From assembly GCA_900708905.1 (NCBI GenBank), contig CAADRB010000015.1, forward strand, positions 949,487 to 1,013,486: a stretch of DNA of 64,000 nucleotides, given 5' to 3'. Made by a program: the position numbers and the translations under genes. The notes under the pieces are model-generated. The model did no database searches. It saw only the letters and a list, made by a program, of their open reading frames with translations, and was not told the DNA's origin. The DNA is from Hymenolepis diminuta (taxonomy: Eukaryota > Platyhelminthes > Cestoda > Cyclophyllidea > Hymenolepididae). Shown here piece by piece: positions 28,101 through 40,975 of this stretch. Each line of letters starts with the position of its first letter. Positions within the stretch are counted from its first letter, which is position 1.

Positions 28101-31100
28101 TCCTGATAAGCGAATGCAAAGACTGCTCGACATACGTGAGGGAGTAAGTAAAAACGACTACAGCATTAATGATTTAAATTTTATTGTCAGTGGACTTGGT
28201 ATTATTTTGCATTTTATAAGAGTCCCATAAAAGTTATGCTTGTCAATGAAAAAGTAAGTTTATATGCAGTTGCTTTCAAAACTTCTTATGATACGCAAAG
28301 TAAATGAGCTAAATAACGATGCTTTTAAAAAACAGATTAACGTAGATTTTGCTTAATAATATCTCTAATTTCCAAATAAATATTTTTTTTCTAAATAAAT
28401 AGGGCCAACCGGAATCATTGACAAAACCGTCTCCCCTAAAAGATGTGAGAGCTTGTCAACATGTAGGTTCATTATAGAAGTATTTAGACGCCTGCACACA
28501 TTTTTATACATTAAAAAACTTCATTCCAATGCATTCATATATTGATCTGATATATGTGTAGTACGCACATGTAACCCATAAATCTGCTTGACCTGATTAT
28601 AAAATGTAGGCATATGAAATAAGCACGCATACGATTGGATTCGCTTGACCTAGTGCGACCTTGTGACCCGTGAATTAGGCCACACCAGTCGACTTTATCC
28701 GTTTAAACATTCCGCCTTCATTCGCGCTTTTCAGATATGTAATCCAATTCTCCCATTTCCTCTCCATTTCTCTATTCTTTTCTCTATCCCACTCCTTTCC
28801 TCTTTTCAAGACACCAGTCTCAGCTCTAGTTCTTCTGAATTAGGGAAAGACTATTGTATCCTATTAGTCTCTTAGAAGAAAGGTGGACCGTTAAAGGGAT
28901 AGCTGTAATCCTAACTCGGTGAAATTATTAAAGTGGCTTTAATTCTGTTTTACGTATTAAATTTTGAAAGTTGCAGGGAAGTAAATTAACGAATACTCGA
29001 AGTTAGTATACATTCTCCAATTAAGAGCTGAGTATTTAACAAAAGAAAACCCGAGCTCCAAATTCTTCTACCCTCTTTTTAAAATGAAAATATTTACTTA
29101 TCGGATTCGCTTGTTTAAGCAGTAGCATATGTATACCAGCTCTATTACTAAGCGTTAGATTATTTTCACTCATATACATTAGAATAGTTTCTTAATTTTT
29201 TTCTAAAATCTAAAACCAAAGGGATAGTATCTATATCTACTTTAATAAAAAACAATTTTGAATGTCTTTTGTTGATATTCTTGATAAACTATTCCCGTAT
29301 TTTTGGTCTCGTTTCGTTATTTTTGAAATGTAATTAAAATAGATTGGAAAAATTAGTCTTGTCATCTAAAATAATATTTATTTGATCTTGAGTTTTAAAT
29401 AATTCACTAATAAACATTTTAAACGTCTTAATTTAGTGATAATTATTAATCGTTGTTTTTAAAATTGACTGTATTTCTTGCAACCAATTTGTTAACTGAC
29501 TGAAATATTTCAATAATAATTAAATTACAATTCCATTTGAAATAAACGTGTCTTGAAATCCTTTTTTACAAAAGTAAAGTGATTTAGTGAATTCTTTTAA
29601 GGTAGCTTAAAATATTTAATAAGTTCATTTAAATAGAAGTTACATCAAAAATACGACTTCGACAAGGAGTACGCTGCTTTAACGGTATAGTTACTGAGGA
29701 GAGGATGGAGGAGAATTGGGGAATTTCGGCACTAAAACCAAGATGTGCCTTTAGCCCTAATTACGTTTAAGATTTTTATCCTTTAAACTTTCCTCCTTGA
29801 GATTATTCAGAGCGTTCAGTTGAAATTTGGGTTTTATAGGAAGTGAGCAGGTAATTGTAGTAGACATTAGTTTTCAAAAGTCAAAGTTTGCATTTATTTT
29901 TTATTTCTCTATCTCATTCCTATTCAAATTCGTCTGATTGGAGAAGAAAGCGTACGTCGTGCTAATCAAATTTGAAAAATTGAATGGTGACATTTCGCTT
30001 ATCTCTAGTATTACGTTTATTAACTTAAATTATCAACATTTTTTTTCATTTTGGTGGCCAGTATAGTAAGATCATACTAACTTACATGATTTTAGCAATA
30101 GCAGTGCTGACTAGAGTTTATGCTCGGTGTTCTCTGATTTTAGATGCACTTTTTCTTACTTGCTATCAAACGAAATTTTAACCAATTTCGAAATATCCAA
30201 CTAGATAACTGTAATTGGTTGGAAAATTTTGTTTGTTGTGAAATGTAAAAGACAATTTATCAATTGAAAATAACAATAATATTAGAGGCCCAAATTAGAA
30301 ATGTAAATAAATGAATTTTAGAAAAATTAAGTGCCTTTTGAAGCCTGACTCAAAAAACTTATAAATAACTCCTTGGATTTGACTATTTAAATTACAAAAT
30401 ATGCTTGCAAATATATCAATATCGTCTGGATTTTCCGACAAATAAGCTTTTGTAATACAAATTTTGGGACTGAAAACCTTAATGTTCCCGCACAAATAAA
30501 TGGCATAGAACCCATCGTTAGATCTGAAACGTCAATATTTATTCATAATTAGCGTTGCAAGTTGCCTATCTTCAGAGTTGATGAAATTCCGTATTGAAAA
30601 CTTACTGACTCGTTGCCAAATTAACTCTAATTCTGAACTTCTATATTCGGCCCAGTCAATTATTTACCTTATATCTGGGGGAGAATAATGGCCAATAAAA
30701 TATATGAGGAGGAAAAATTTATTTCGGATTTTGCAAAATTCTCTAAGTAAATTCAAACTGTGGTTAAGAAAAACAAGACTGTGAATAATAAAATATATTA
30801 CTACCTAACCAAACAGTGGTAGTTACTTATTGAATAGTGGCCAAAGTCTCTGACATAAAGCTATTTCTACTGATCCAGTAAAATGAGACCGGAAAGGCAA
30901 GTATTCTCCTTTGAAACAATTCTATAACTTTAGAAAGGTTATTTACAGTGACGACTGAAAATCATTATTTCTCACGACAATGAAGAAAAGCCTGCTACCA
31001 TTTTAATCATAGAATTGTGAAAAGGTCCAGGAAGGAATGAAGCGCGGAGTGAGGTGGTCAAATAGGAGTAGAATTTTAGGCATAACAGATTTAACTCAAT

Positions 31101-33758
31101 AGGATAATGTGGGGTTTTTTCTTCAGCTCGATGATCATCAAAGACATTCTACGCTGCACAATTTGAATACTTCCAGTCCCTTTAGAGAAATTTCGCCCTT
31201 GAAAACAGTTATACAGCCATCGCCACCAAATCAGCAGCCTCTGCCCTCACAAGAGTTCTTCAGCAATAGAAAAGGTACTTTTTAGTTTATCTATCATTAT
31301 ATTTGCTAAACAAGGGGATTAGATCTATTAACGAAAATCACAATGTTGGTGGACTTTTGTTTCTCAATGCTTTTAATTGGTACCGAATCAGTTTTGAATT
31401 CATGAACAAAGTGATTTAAAATTATTATTCAAAGCAAATCCTTGAGATTTACGTTTCTTCTTATTCTAAGCATTTCTACATCAAAGCCGACTCTGCATAA
31501 AGAAGATTATCTGAGCTGGACACACCAAACTGTTGCGTAGTTTTATACTGGTCACATATTAATTTGAGTAAATAATTCGTAACACCGTTGGTAATATCTT
31601 CTCATTGACACTACCTATTATTTCGTTATCCGCATGTACTTAATTTAGTTTTTCCATAAAAAAGTCATATAGGATACGATTTGGACAGCCGCGATCGCTG
31701 ACTTTTGTCATTAAATGTTTCATGCCTTGAGATATCTGGAGAGCTTTCCAATCGGTTATAGGTAAACTTTGAAAGTGATTGGGCAAAAATTTTACTAAAT
31801 GTCGGCGTTCAAGGGTGTGGATTTGCTTTAGTTTGTATTTGAACAGTGCCATATTTCATAAGCCTTTCAAATTCACATAAGAGTAAACAAAAAAAATGAA
31901 TCCTAACACTTCAAATTCAAAAGATTGTGTGGTCGCGCCCCTCGCATTTTCGAAGTTTTAGATCAGTGTTTACCTGATTGTTAAGTCGGGATAATCAAAC
32001 AATTCATTTCTCTATTAAAAGTTATAATGAGTTATTAACACTAAACTATCCACTTTCATTAAATGCATGTTTCGGAAAGATTGATTCCTAATTAACGCTG
32101 AATATAGAATTTATGGAAGTTAATTCGCAACCAATTTTATTTTCCTTTATCTTTAAAGTTAGCCTTGAACGAATATGCAATTTTTGTTTTACAAGATTAC
32201 TCACTGATGCATATTTAGTAGTAAATAATATATCACTCGACAGTGTGTGTGTGACGTTCGGCAGAACGTCAGGAGAGATAAGTGCGCTTCAATTATCCAT
32301 TCAGCTAATTATTACCAAAGAATTTCCCTTTTATGCTAGTACGTCTTCTTACTACCTCAAAAGTCTAGTAACCAGAACATATTGCGCATTTTAAGTTATG
32401 ATCAAGAATGAGATTATTTCGGTGAGTATAAGCGGAGGAATGGATGGTAGCAAGATGTGATGAAGAGGAAGGGATTAATACCGTCAGAATGACTTATTTT
32501 ACTCACATCATTTTAGCCAACCTTTTGGAATTTTCACTAGAAGATCTCAATATCATTCATGAAATAACACTTCACTATCCTCATATCGTTCAAAATGAAC
32601 AAAATCTTTACTTTTAAGTACATAAACAGGTCTCATTTATATTCTGGTTTCTTGATCACATGCAATTATTTTTTTCATACTATTTTATCAGAAGAAGAAC
32701 CAGAATCTGTCAATTTCAATGCTTTGCTTCCAAATCCACCTCTTCCATTACAACCAAATCGTTGGGCACATACTCCAACATCACCTTTTCGCAACCGTCC
32801 ACAAAACGCGCCCAAACTCGGTCCAAAACCCACCATTCAATGGCCACCACGTATTCGACCAGGCAGCTCCGATAAGCCCAAAAATCCTCCGATGAGAGAG
32901 TTTTGCGAAAACAAGCAGAGTACTGAGACAAGCGGTAGGAGAGAAACTAATGGTGGTGGAATTTCTCAAGCCGAAGGCTCTTATGAAGTCATCTGGGATT
33001 ACTTCAGTGAAAATGGAGGAGAGACAGAGGAAGAGCGGATACGGCAGATTGGAGAATCGGAAGAGGAAGACCACTGGGATGGAAGAGATCAGTTTTACGG
33101 ACAAGGAATCTATGAACCAAGTACCCCGCGACACAGGAATACGCCACCTAATTTTGTAAGTTACCTTCTAAACTGTGTATTATTATTATAACCCACAGCA
33201 AGACAAATGATTTAACATTTTTTCATCATGAGAAAGCAAATGACATCTTGTAAGAATGAGTTTACTGCACAATAATAAGGAGGGGATGGAGAAGGTATTG
33301 AGGATAAAATCAAGGTTGCTAATTATAATGGTCAGTCTTGCCAGTTAATTTTTTTCTGACGGTCGAGTGGTCAGAATAATCTTACATGATATCAAGCAGC
33401 TTATATGATTTTAACAAGCCAGAGCTGAGATGGGAACTGTAGAGTAGGAAACAAAAATCAACTTATATTTGACATGAATCTTTTCTCAGGTTGTAGGAAG
33501 AAATGGACTTGGAGGACCAAACTTTGCATCTTACTATAACTTAGACTCGAATAAAATATCGAAGGCAAGTAGTATTTCAGAGAATTAAAATGAACTCGAT
33601 TTAAATTTAAGTTAGATTATATAATAATATAAAAAATTAATTTTTTTAAATTTGGCGGTAGATTATAAAATACATTTTGATCCAGACAGGAAAATTGATA
33701 CTATTAATTTGTCTTTATTTTTTAGGTTGCCAACGTGAATAGAAACCCACAAATTTGA
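16157..33758 (+). CDS. Multi-exon gene for a proline-rich protein of unknown function
   Basis: I do not recognise the family. The start ATG (16157) lies in exon 16132-16196 with stops upstream. Phase-consistent exons follow: 16306-16336, 16637-16712, 16784-16853, 17940-18014, 20850-20932, then 22168-22206, 23013 to about 23249, 26724-26881, 28096-28143, 28403-28462, 31127-31274, 32692-33155, 33490-33564 and 33726-33758 (TGA). The joins between 20932 and 22168 and between 23249 and 26724 are uncertain: the first shows a phase mismatch, so an exon is probably missed; the second would need a GC donor. The N-terminal part is rich in Gln, Asn and Pro. The middle has Lys/Ser runs and a Pro/Thr segment. 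Exon 26724 encodes a Cys/His/Met/Pro-rich patch (PCHCMPPMIYCMPSYPFPWH). The largest exon is Pro-rich, then strongly acidic (repeated EEE, 'ESEEEDHWDG'). No signal peptide, membrane segment or catalytic motif is visible. About 540 residues. Confidence 0.6.
19327..19346. repeat. (TA)n microsatellite within an intron
   Basis: A run of about ten alternating TA units lies in the long intron between exons 17940-18014 and 20850-20932 of the unknown gene. A shorter TA run lies near 21810. Confidence 0.8.
23013..23249 (+). CDS. Lys/Pro-rich exon of the unknown gene
   Basis: After the acceptor tttag (ending 23012) a frame entering in phase 1 encodes about 79 residues. It opens with Lys and Ser ('SSKKENHTRKLSASLTGS') and continues with 'LKTAKPGSPPTKAN' and 'KLPVPPVPTTEQLQ', then Arg/Pro. 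It joins in phase with the 39-base exon 22168-22206 ('SKSLKKEKSKEK'). The 3' border is uncertain: no good GT donor in the right phase is present, and cag/gcaatt at 23250 is a possible GC donor whose phase fits exon 26724. The longer open frame upstream (22598-23012) is probably intronic. Confidence 0.5.
32692..33155 (+). CDS. Largest exon of the unknown proline-rich gene
   Basis: This 464-base exon (acceptor atcag, donor tttt/gtaag, phase 1 in and phase 0 out) encodes about 155 residues. It begins EEEPESV, continues with a Pro/Asn-rich basic stretch, and ends in an acidic stretch with Trp and Tyr ('YEVIWDYFSENGG', 'DHWDGRDQFYGQGIYEP'). Its higher GC content and lack of stops over 460 bases in AT-rich DNA make it the safest exon of the gene. 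Frames on the other strand here are shadows. Confidence 0.75.
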
Positions 33759-34007
33759 TTAAACTTAGTACTTTCAAGTTTCCAATTTTCTAATAGTCAA
33801 CTCTAAATGAAAAATGTAACCCGTGAATCGAATAGAATTTGGTTTTTTATCTTCCTCCTTTCTCGAGAGTACAATTCTTCAATATCCCAGTTATGTTCCA
33901 ATTTGGTTATCCAGAATTCTATACCTACTTTAAAATGAAAACTCTGAGTATATTCTGTTTCATTGTTTCTTAATTGTTTAAAAACGTAGAATATCTAGTT
34001 ATGGTAG

Positions 34008-34013
34008 AATAAA
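34008..34013 (+). terminator. Candidate polyadenylation signal of the unknown gene
   Basis: An AATAAA lies about 250 bases after the TGA stop, on the coding strand. It is supported only by position. Confidence 0.35.
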
Positions 34014-37012
34014 TGTGTTAACGGATGAACCTCCCAACTGTTCGAGCTCAACTACCAGAAATACAGGAACGGAAATTTTTTTAATTGGAAAGAACTGTGA
34101 AAGTAAAGCTGAAATAGCAAATGTTAAATAAAGAGGTATTTTGATAAGCCGCATAAGGACTAAGGGGTAAGTCATAATAGAATAGAGTTATATAAATTGA
34201 TAGGCAGATTGCGATGGCAAATAGCCACCATTTATATTCGGTGAAATTGAACATTTATTATGTAGAAAATTGATAAACGTCAATTTCCTAATTAGACTTT
34301 TAAAATAAGGATTTAAAATTTAAATGACCTCTCTTAGCTTAACAATAGATTTATTTTATGAAAAATAATTCTCCAATCAGGATAATATTTTAAAACTATT
34401 ACACTGAGATTCAGAAGTCACTTTTTGACGTGCTAAATCAATTTGCAACAGACTGCCTGCATGTAAAATTGCAAGTTTCAATCTCCACCCACTAAGCAAA
34501 CAGATCATAAGAAAACGGTAAACATAAAAAAACATAAAATTTATTTTGAACACGACGGAACAATTTGCTCCCTCTGCCAATTTTGGCATTCGTAACCACA
34601 TAACCAAAAAATAAGCATTGGGCCAGTATATTTTGATTTGAGATTTATGGTAATGTAGTATTTTATTTCATAACGTATTCGTCTTTAAGTGAATAGAATG
34701 AGTTGCAGTAAAAACAATAAGAATTTGGAAATCTGTGTGCTTAATTATTACTAATTATTATTTAATCATTCAATTTCACGTCTTTTATACAATGGGAAAA
34801 ATGACTCAAATTCGTACATTCACGAAAGGGATAGGGAAATACCTTATTTGTACAAAAATATAACTGCGGCTACTCCATTTTCCTAAATTCTGCATTATTC
34901 TAATTGGCAAAATCTGAAATTTAAATATTAAACATAAATCAAATATTGTAGTATTCATAGGCAAAAGAGTCATGCCCCCAAAATCCAATTTTAATTAAAG
35001 AAGTGAAGCAAATGGAAATTCTTAAATATTAACCATATCTTTTTATACAACGGCTATGTATGAAACCGTGTGATAACAAACTGGTTACATATTGATCAAG
35101 CAGTTAAAGGCTGAATTTAAACCGGATGCATGCTTCAAAAGTGCCTCAACATTTACCATCTCCTCTACCTCGATGTTCTCCACTTTCAGAGATCACATCA
35201 GATCATATTATAAATTGGCAAATTATTCAATGTATGCAACTTTCTAAATCGCAAAAGTAACGTGAATAGATTTTAGAGACTTATCATCTATATTTGAAAT
35301 ATGAAAGAAATGTAAGGGATTGAGAAGAAAACCCTCGTGAATTTATATTAGAAATGTCAGATATCTACATCCGAAATGAATTGTATAAAAACAAGATAAT
35401 TCACAGCCTATCGCAATCTGGAAGTACATATGTGTTTCAGGACTGTTTAAAACAATTAAACTAGTGATAACTGGCTGTTTTTCTATCCGAAAAGATCGGT
35501 ATAAAAAATGACATAACTAACGTGACATGACCATTTTGCTAAATAACTCTGAACTATTACATTGGGAGTCAGTGAGTTTGACTGTAGTATAAACTTTCGA
35601 ACTTCATATCATGATGCATCGACCTGTACTTAGTCTATTCAAGCAGATAATATGTCGACATTTAAAATCATATAAAATAGCGCTTCTATTCCCTTCCCAT
35701 ATTTCCTCCAGTTCTTTTTAGACTGTTCTTTTTTACCTATTCTCAGATGCTCTCCCATAGTTGAATAAAACAAATGTCTCTACTCGGCTTGAGTAATGCT
35801 AATGATCCCGAAATGCTAGATCTTGAGTCAGACCAACTTAATTTTAACAATGAATTCCAATTTCAAATAGTCAGGAGCTTTGCCACTCGCAGTTGACTTT
35901 CTTGACCTTTATGAACTATTCGTTAATTTTCGGAAAGCATCTGCAAATAGCTGGAGCACAATTCATAGAAATACGCATAGGGTGGGTAGATGCCAGTCGA
36001 CACCAATGTCATATCATTGTATCCTTATGTAATAAATTATAAAGCAACAGACGATTATCCATTGCTTGCCAATAAAGTATGAGTCTACGGATAAAAAGCC
36101 TTTTTAGCAGTTAATTGGATTTAAATTCGCTCTTGATTCTGTTGATTATTTTCGTCTTTTTCATTCAGAAATTTTATATTAAGATTCTTTTATTGGCTCA
36201 TGTATTTGAAAGTCAAATTTGTTTACCTAATTACAATAACGCACAAATGATTTTACTACACTTAAAGTGAGTGTTATTCAGATTTTGAGATGGGAAATTG
36301 CTATACAATAAAAAAGGATTTTAAATAAGTAAAAATATATTATTGTAGGCAAAAATTGCCAATTACAATTACTACATTTTTACACTAATATGAAATACAC
36401 AAATGATGGCAAATATGGCAAATGATATTTTTGCCACATAAATTAGTTATTTTTTGCTAAACTTTTTCCAGAATTTTGCGGAAATATGCGATACAAATTC
36501 ATAATAACTTGATAGATTTTGCAGTTGTAGAAGATAGCACTTCATAAGACATTCCCAACTAACCGCCTAATCACTCATATAAAGTGTGGCACCATATCAT
36601 TTGGGGGTGGGGTGACCCCGTATCTGGTGGATATCATATGATGCGACCAAGCAAAACATCACCACATGGTATTTTTGTTTAAAACGATGTGCAGAGAAAC
36701 GCGCACTTGTTTGTTTATGTTAAGTTTACTGATATCCTAAGCTTCACATAAAGTGATTGAAGGATTCTCCAAAATGTCTTGAAATTTTATGAGCGATAAA
36801 AATTTAATTTCTTTTGATTAAAAATTGTGTTTATGTTTTTGTGTTTGATTGAACTATTTTCTATCGATACAGGTGGAAAGTGTTGACTAGTGATTTGTAC
36901 TCACTTGTTTCGCGATAATTCAAACTTGGTATGTAAAATCCAACGCTGCGTCGGTTAAAAGGCCAATGGTGCAGACGTTCGATTCTCACGCTTACTCTCA
37001 TTTCTCGATATA

Positions 37013-37070
37013 TTCTTCTTTTTCTTTCTCTCCCCATTTTCTCTCACGCCCTCCCTCTCTCTCTCAATTT
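37013..37070. repeat. Pyrimidine-rich (CT)n low-complexity tract
   Basis: The plus strand is almost pure C and T over about 58 bases, including a (CT)5-6 run. It is a simple-sequence tract in the intergenic interval. Confidence 0.75.
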
Positions 37071-40000
37071 TTCATCATTACTGTTTAATGAATATAGGGG
37101 TATTTTTAGAGGACGTGATTTAAATAAATTTAAGAAAGGTCTTGCAAAATAAACAAATTCCATTACTAACATCTAACATCGTCATTGATTTTAGGACACT
37201 GCAATACTACTCATGAAAATAAGTTAAATCCTGAGATTTAATAACATATTTGAAAAAAATTAAAATCCCTATGTTAGTGAAATCACTCTGCTTCATTTCA
37301 TTCAATTATGATTAAGCTCACCAGAGGTTGAAAATTACAAAAATTACAACTTTTGAGACCGTTAATACTAACGTTTTTTGCAATTAAAGTGTTATGAATA
37401 TATATGTATTTGGCTATTGCCACAGTTAGGTATAGAAACTTCAATCAAAAGAAGATGCCAATATTTTCTGTGTCAATTATTATTATTACCCACACTATTA
37501 TATAAAAATTACAATTTTTCATTATGGAAAGCAGTTTAACTCGATTAATAGAAAGCCCAATAAAATTTAAAGGTGAAGGAATAAAAAAATATTCCGAGAT
37601 GAACGTCAAGATTTCCAGATATATTTTTTCATTTGGTTTTTTGTATTTGAGTTATACTATATACAAAACGGGTTTAAGTTCCAAAATTAACATATCATGA
37701 TTGGATTGTAGCAAATACTTGTCTAAGACTTTAAGTGCTTATTGAATTTTTTAATCAAGAAGAATCGGTCTTTCCACTTCAATTCAGTTCTACTTCAAAT
37801 TGTTGAGAAGACAAAATGATCTTACATGATTTTCAGTAGTTTGCGGTTTTAAAATAGTAAATATAAGATAGCTCCAAATTTTCAGTTAGCAGTAATCCGT
37901 AAGTTGTGTAAGCTCTGATACCACATTTTCTGCCACATTCAGCGTTTTACTCTGATATAAAATGCAATTACGAAGACTCCGATAATCGGAGCTTGCTATG
38001 AAAATTAAATTAAGTGTCATATTTTGACAGAAGAATTGATGCGATTTTTCACGTCCTTTCCATTGATCTTGCAAGCCACATTCTGCCTAGGTTTTTACTA
38101 GCTTTTCTAATGCCATTGATAAAACTGAATCATCAGAACATTCGAGTTCCAACTAAGATGGAGATATGTCGGAGGCAATTTATTGTGTAAAGCTAAATTG
38201 TAAATTTGATGAATGCTAGGTCATAATTCTGCAATATATGTAGCTCTAAAATGGCGAACAAACTATCTGTAGAACTCAGAATTTGAATTAATTTCTTCAT
38301 GTACATCATTAATTGCCTGCTTATATCAGCAATCATCCTCACAATTTTGGACCATTTTAATGTTCTTTCACACTACCTGCTTTCCAAAGATAAAAAATCT
38401 TTTCTAGAGTATTATTACTAAAAATTGGTGTTATTTAAAAATAAAAATCAATTAAAATAAATTAGTCGCGATTATTTTGGATACTACTGTGGCTTATATA
38501 GGGCTTTGTAAAACGAAACTATACAATAACCTGGTTGCCATGGTGATTAGTGTTATTATCCATAGGAATGCAAAGTTTTTGCAATTTTTGATCGTGGGAA
38601 GTGACTGATATCGAATGACAGTGAATTCGAGAAAAGATAAAAGGGAAGGGATCAAAAAGATAAGAAGAGCAACGTCAAGGTTTCAAAGAGTCTTACGTCA
38701 TTCGATTTTTGGAATTGGGTAGGATAATATTTACTAAATGGGCAGTTTACTTTCCAAAATTCAAGTTTCACAACTCGTCCCCTGTACTGAAGTAAATGCT
38801 TGCCAATGATCGATATTATTTAACAAAGAAGGATCGGTCAACTATGTTTTTATCCAATGGCTGAGGAGGTAAATGATCTTACAACCTTGATAAGTAATAA
38901 GGAGGCAATCAAAACATGAAGATAAAGAAAGTGCGCTAATAGTGAATAATAGCTTACCTTCGTCTTGAGGTGTAAGAGGAAGAAATGAATGTTCAGTGCA
39001 GTCATTATTACATAATACTAATTGAAGCCTTTAAAATCTTAACTATTACCACTATAACCATATCAAATATGATCAATGTCCACAGCTGTAGAGGTTACTT
39101 TCAGTCACATCCACACATGAACGGCTGATGGAACAGTTAATTGAATTGAATCTCAAGAATGTAAAGATCGAAAATAAATAATTATACTTATAGATCGATT
39201 GGATCAAGCAAAGGAACTAAAAGAGTTGATGATTGCATTTCAGGTTCTAATACATTGATACGAGAGGACTGCAAAACTCAACGAATACTATTTCATACGT
39301 TTTGACGCGCTCAGCTTCATCTTTTTTGTAATGTTCCCTTCTGAAGGTCATATTTTTACAAATAATGCAGCCTTGGTTCGCTCAAATCGGATCACACAAT
39401 CAAAGGATTGGTAGCAAGATCTATTTCCTTATGTCCTATCGACAACATATGTTTATTATTTTTATTCATAAGCAAAGCTAAATATTTGTATTTATATCTG
39501 TAAAGCAATAAAATTCCCAGTAAGGAGAGAATTACGGGATCGGATAGAAGCAAAAAAATGTCGAGCATCAAAGAGTGAAATTTCATCTGAATTTCGATTT
39601 ACTATGTTAAAATATCAGGACTTGGTTCCTAGGATATTTTAGTAGGATCATCTCCACGATACTTAGAACATAAAGAACAGTTAATTAGCTTGAATTGTTG
39701 GTCACTTTGACTCCATAAATCAATCTCTTTCACTAACTAGTTGAGGCTGGTGGATACCAGTTTTGATGTTTTTTAATTTGATAATTTTTTTAAACAAACA
39801 CGGTCTTTATCATTGAAGATATACTGCATATGGACATTTGTTTGTTGTAGTTTAACAGGTCCCCATTTGAATGTCAGTAATATCATCGCCATATTTATCC
39901 TCTCCCGAAACTATGTTAAGTTGAATGGCCAATACGACTGCTGTTTACTCTATACGTAACCATTTCAAATCCATTTGGCTTTTCTACTTTTGAAAGTGTT

Positions 40001-40756
40001 TACTTAGTCAGATGCCCTATTTTGCATGTTTAAATCATGCATATAACCGTACCAGTTTTTAACCAAGAAAATACCGTTTATCACTGTTCAATACCTTTTA
40101 TTTCAAAACAGAGCTCTCAGTGACATCGCAGTAGGCAGATATTTAGGGTGAACAATTAATTCAGGTGTTTTGCATGTAAATGAGAGCTTAATTATCCAAT
40201 ATGACCTCCTACTGTGCAGTGTGATACGAAAGCATGCAAACCTTGGAACTGCTTAATTGACATTGTTTTACTGTTAGCAAGACTGTTGCTCTATGACACT
40301 CACGTTCTTACGGATTTACTAGCCCAAGAGCTCAATAACCTGACCGTTTCACATGGCACTTGTGCATCCAAGCAATTGTTAAGGCGCAACTCGTGGATTC
40401 TGTTTATATTTCTAATAATCCTTACCATGTCCTCTTACAATCTTATTGTGAGGTTATAGGTGATAGTTTAGTCAGACTGGCCGAATCAAGATCTCTTCTA
40501 CATTTATAATCAAGATATAAGTCTCCCCATTTCCATTAAAAGATTCTAAACTTGGCCACAATAGGGAAAACTTTACCATTTAATCTTTACTCGTCATTTA
40601 CTTGGAAATAAAAGGGCTCTCATTTTAGTTAATTAACCCCGTTCGTTGCATCTAATAAAGTTTGAACTACACCAGTCATAAGTTGATTTCCACTTCATCG
40701 TTCACAAATAACAAAGAAGACGGGATTTTAAATTTAGGTAGTCTGTTTTCAAAAAT

Positions 40757-40762
40757 TTTATT
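40757..40762 (-). terminator. Candidate polyadenylation signal for DGAT1
   Basis: TTTATT on the plus strand reads AATAAA on the minus strand, about 215 bases past the DGAT1 stop codon. It is a positional assignment only. Confidence 0.35.
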
Positions 40763-40975
40763 AGTGAAAAATCAAGTAGAAGTTAAAAAGAGGAGTATTC
40801 AAGTATTCACACGTCTTGGAGAAAAAATACCAATATTGATAGTAAGAAAATTGAATAATCATTTCAGAAAATGTTTATATATTAAAATTGATTTCCAAAA
40901 TCAAAAAGAGGAGTAGATCAATTCTGTACACGCTCAAACGAGAGGGGAAGTAAAGATAAAGAAAGGAAAGGTGAA

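Larger units (their letters stand above)
33759..40975. other. Intergenic region between two converging genes
   Basis: The unknown plus-strand gene and the minus-strand DGAT1 end on either side, so both 3' ends face this 7.2-kb interval. No exon with splice sites and a plausible protein was found on either strand. It holds AT-rich DNA and a pyrimidine-rich tract near 37013-37070. Open frames at 34377-34607, 37886-38074 and 40214-40459 look like chance. Confidence 0.5.

Noticed and set aside
32716..33134. Two minus-strand frames of 71 and 117 codons
   Set aside because: They are antisense to the well-supported exon 32692-33155 and have no splice context of their own.
36940..36985. B-box-like string (gttcgattctc) suggesting a tRNA or SINE promoter
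   Set aside because: No cloverleaf with a paired acceptor stem or A box could be drawn around it.
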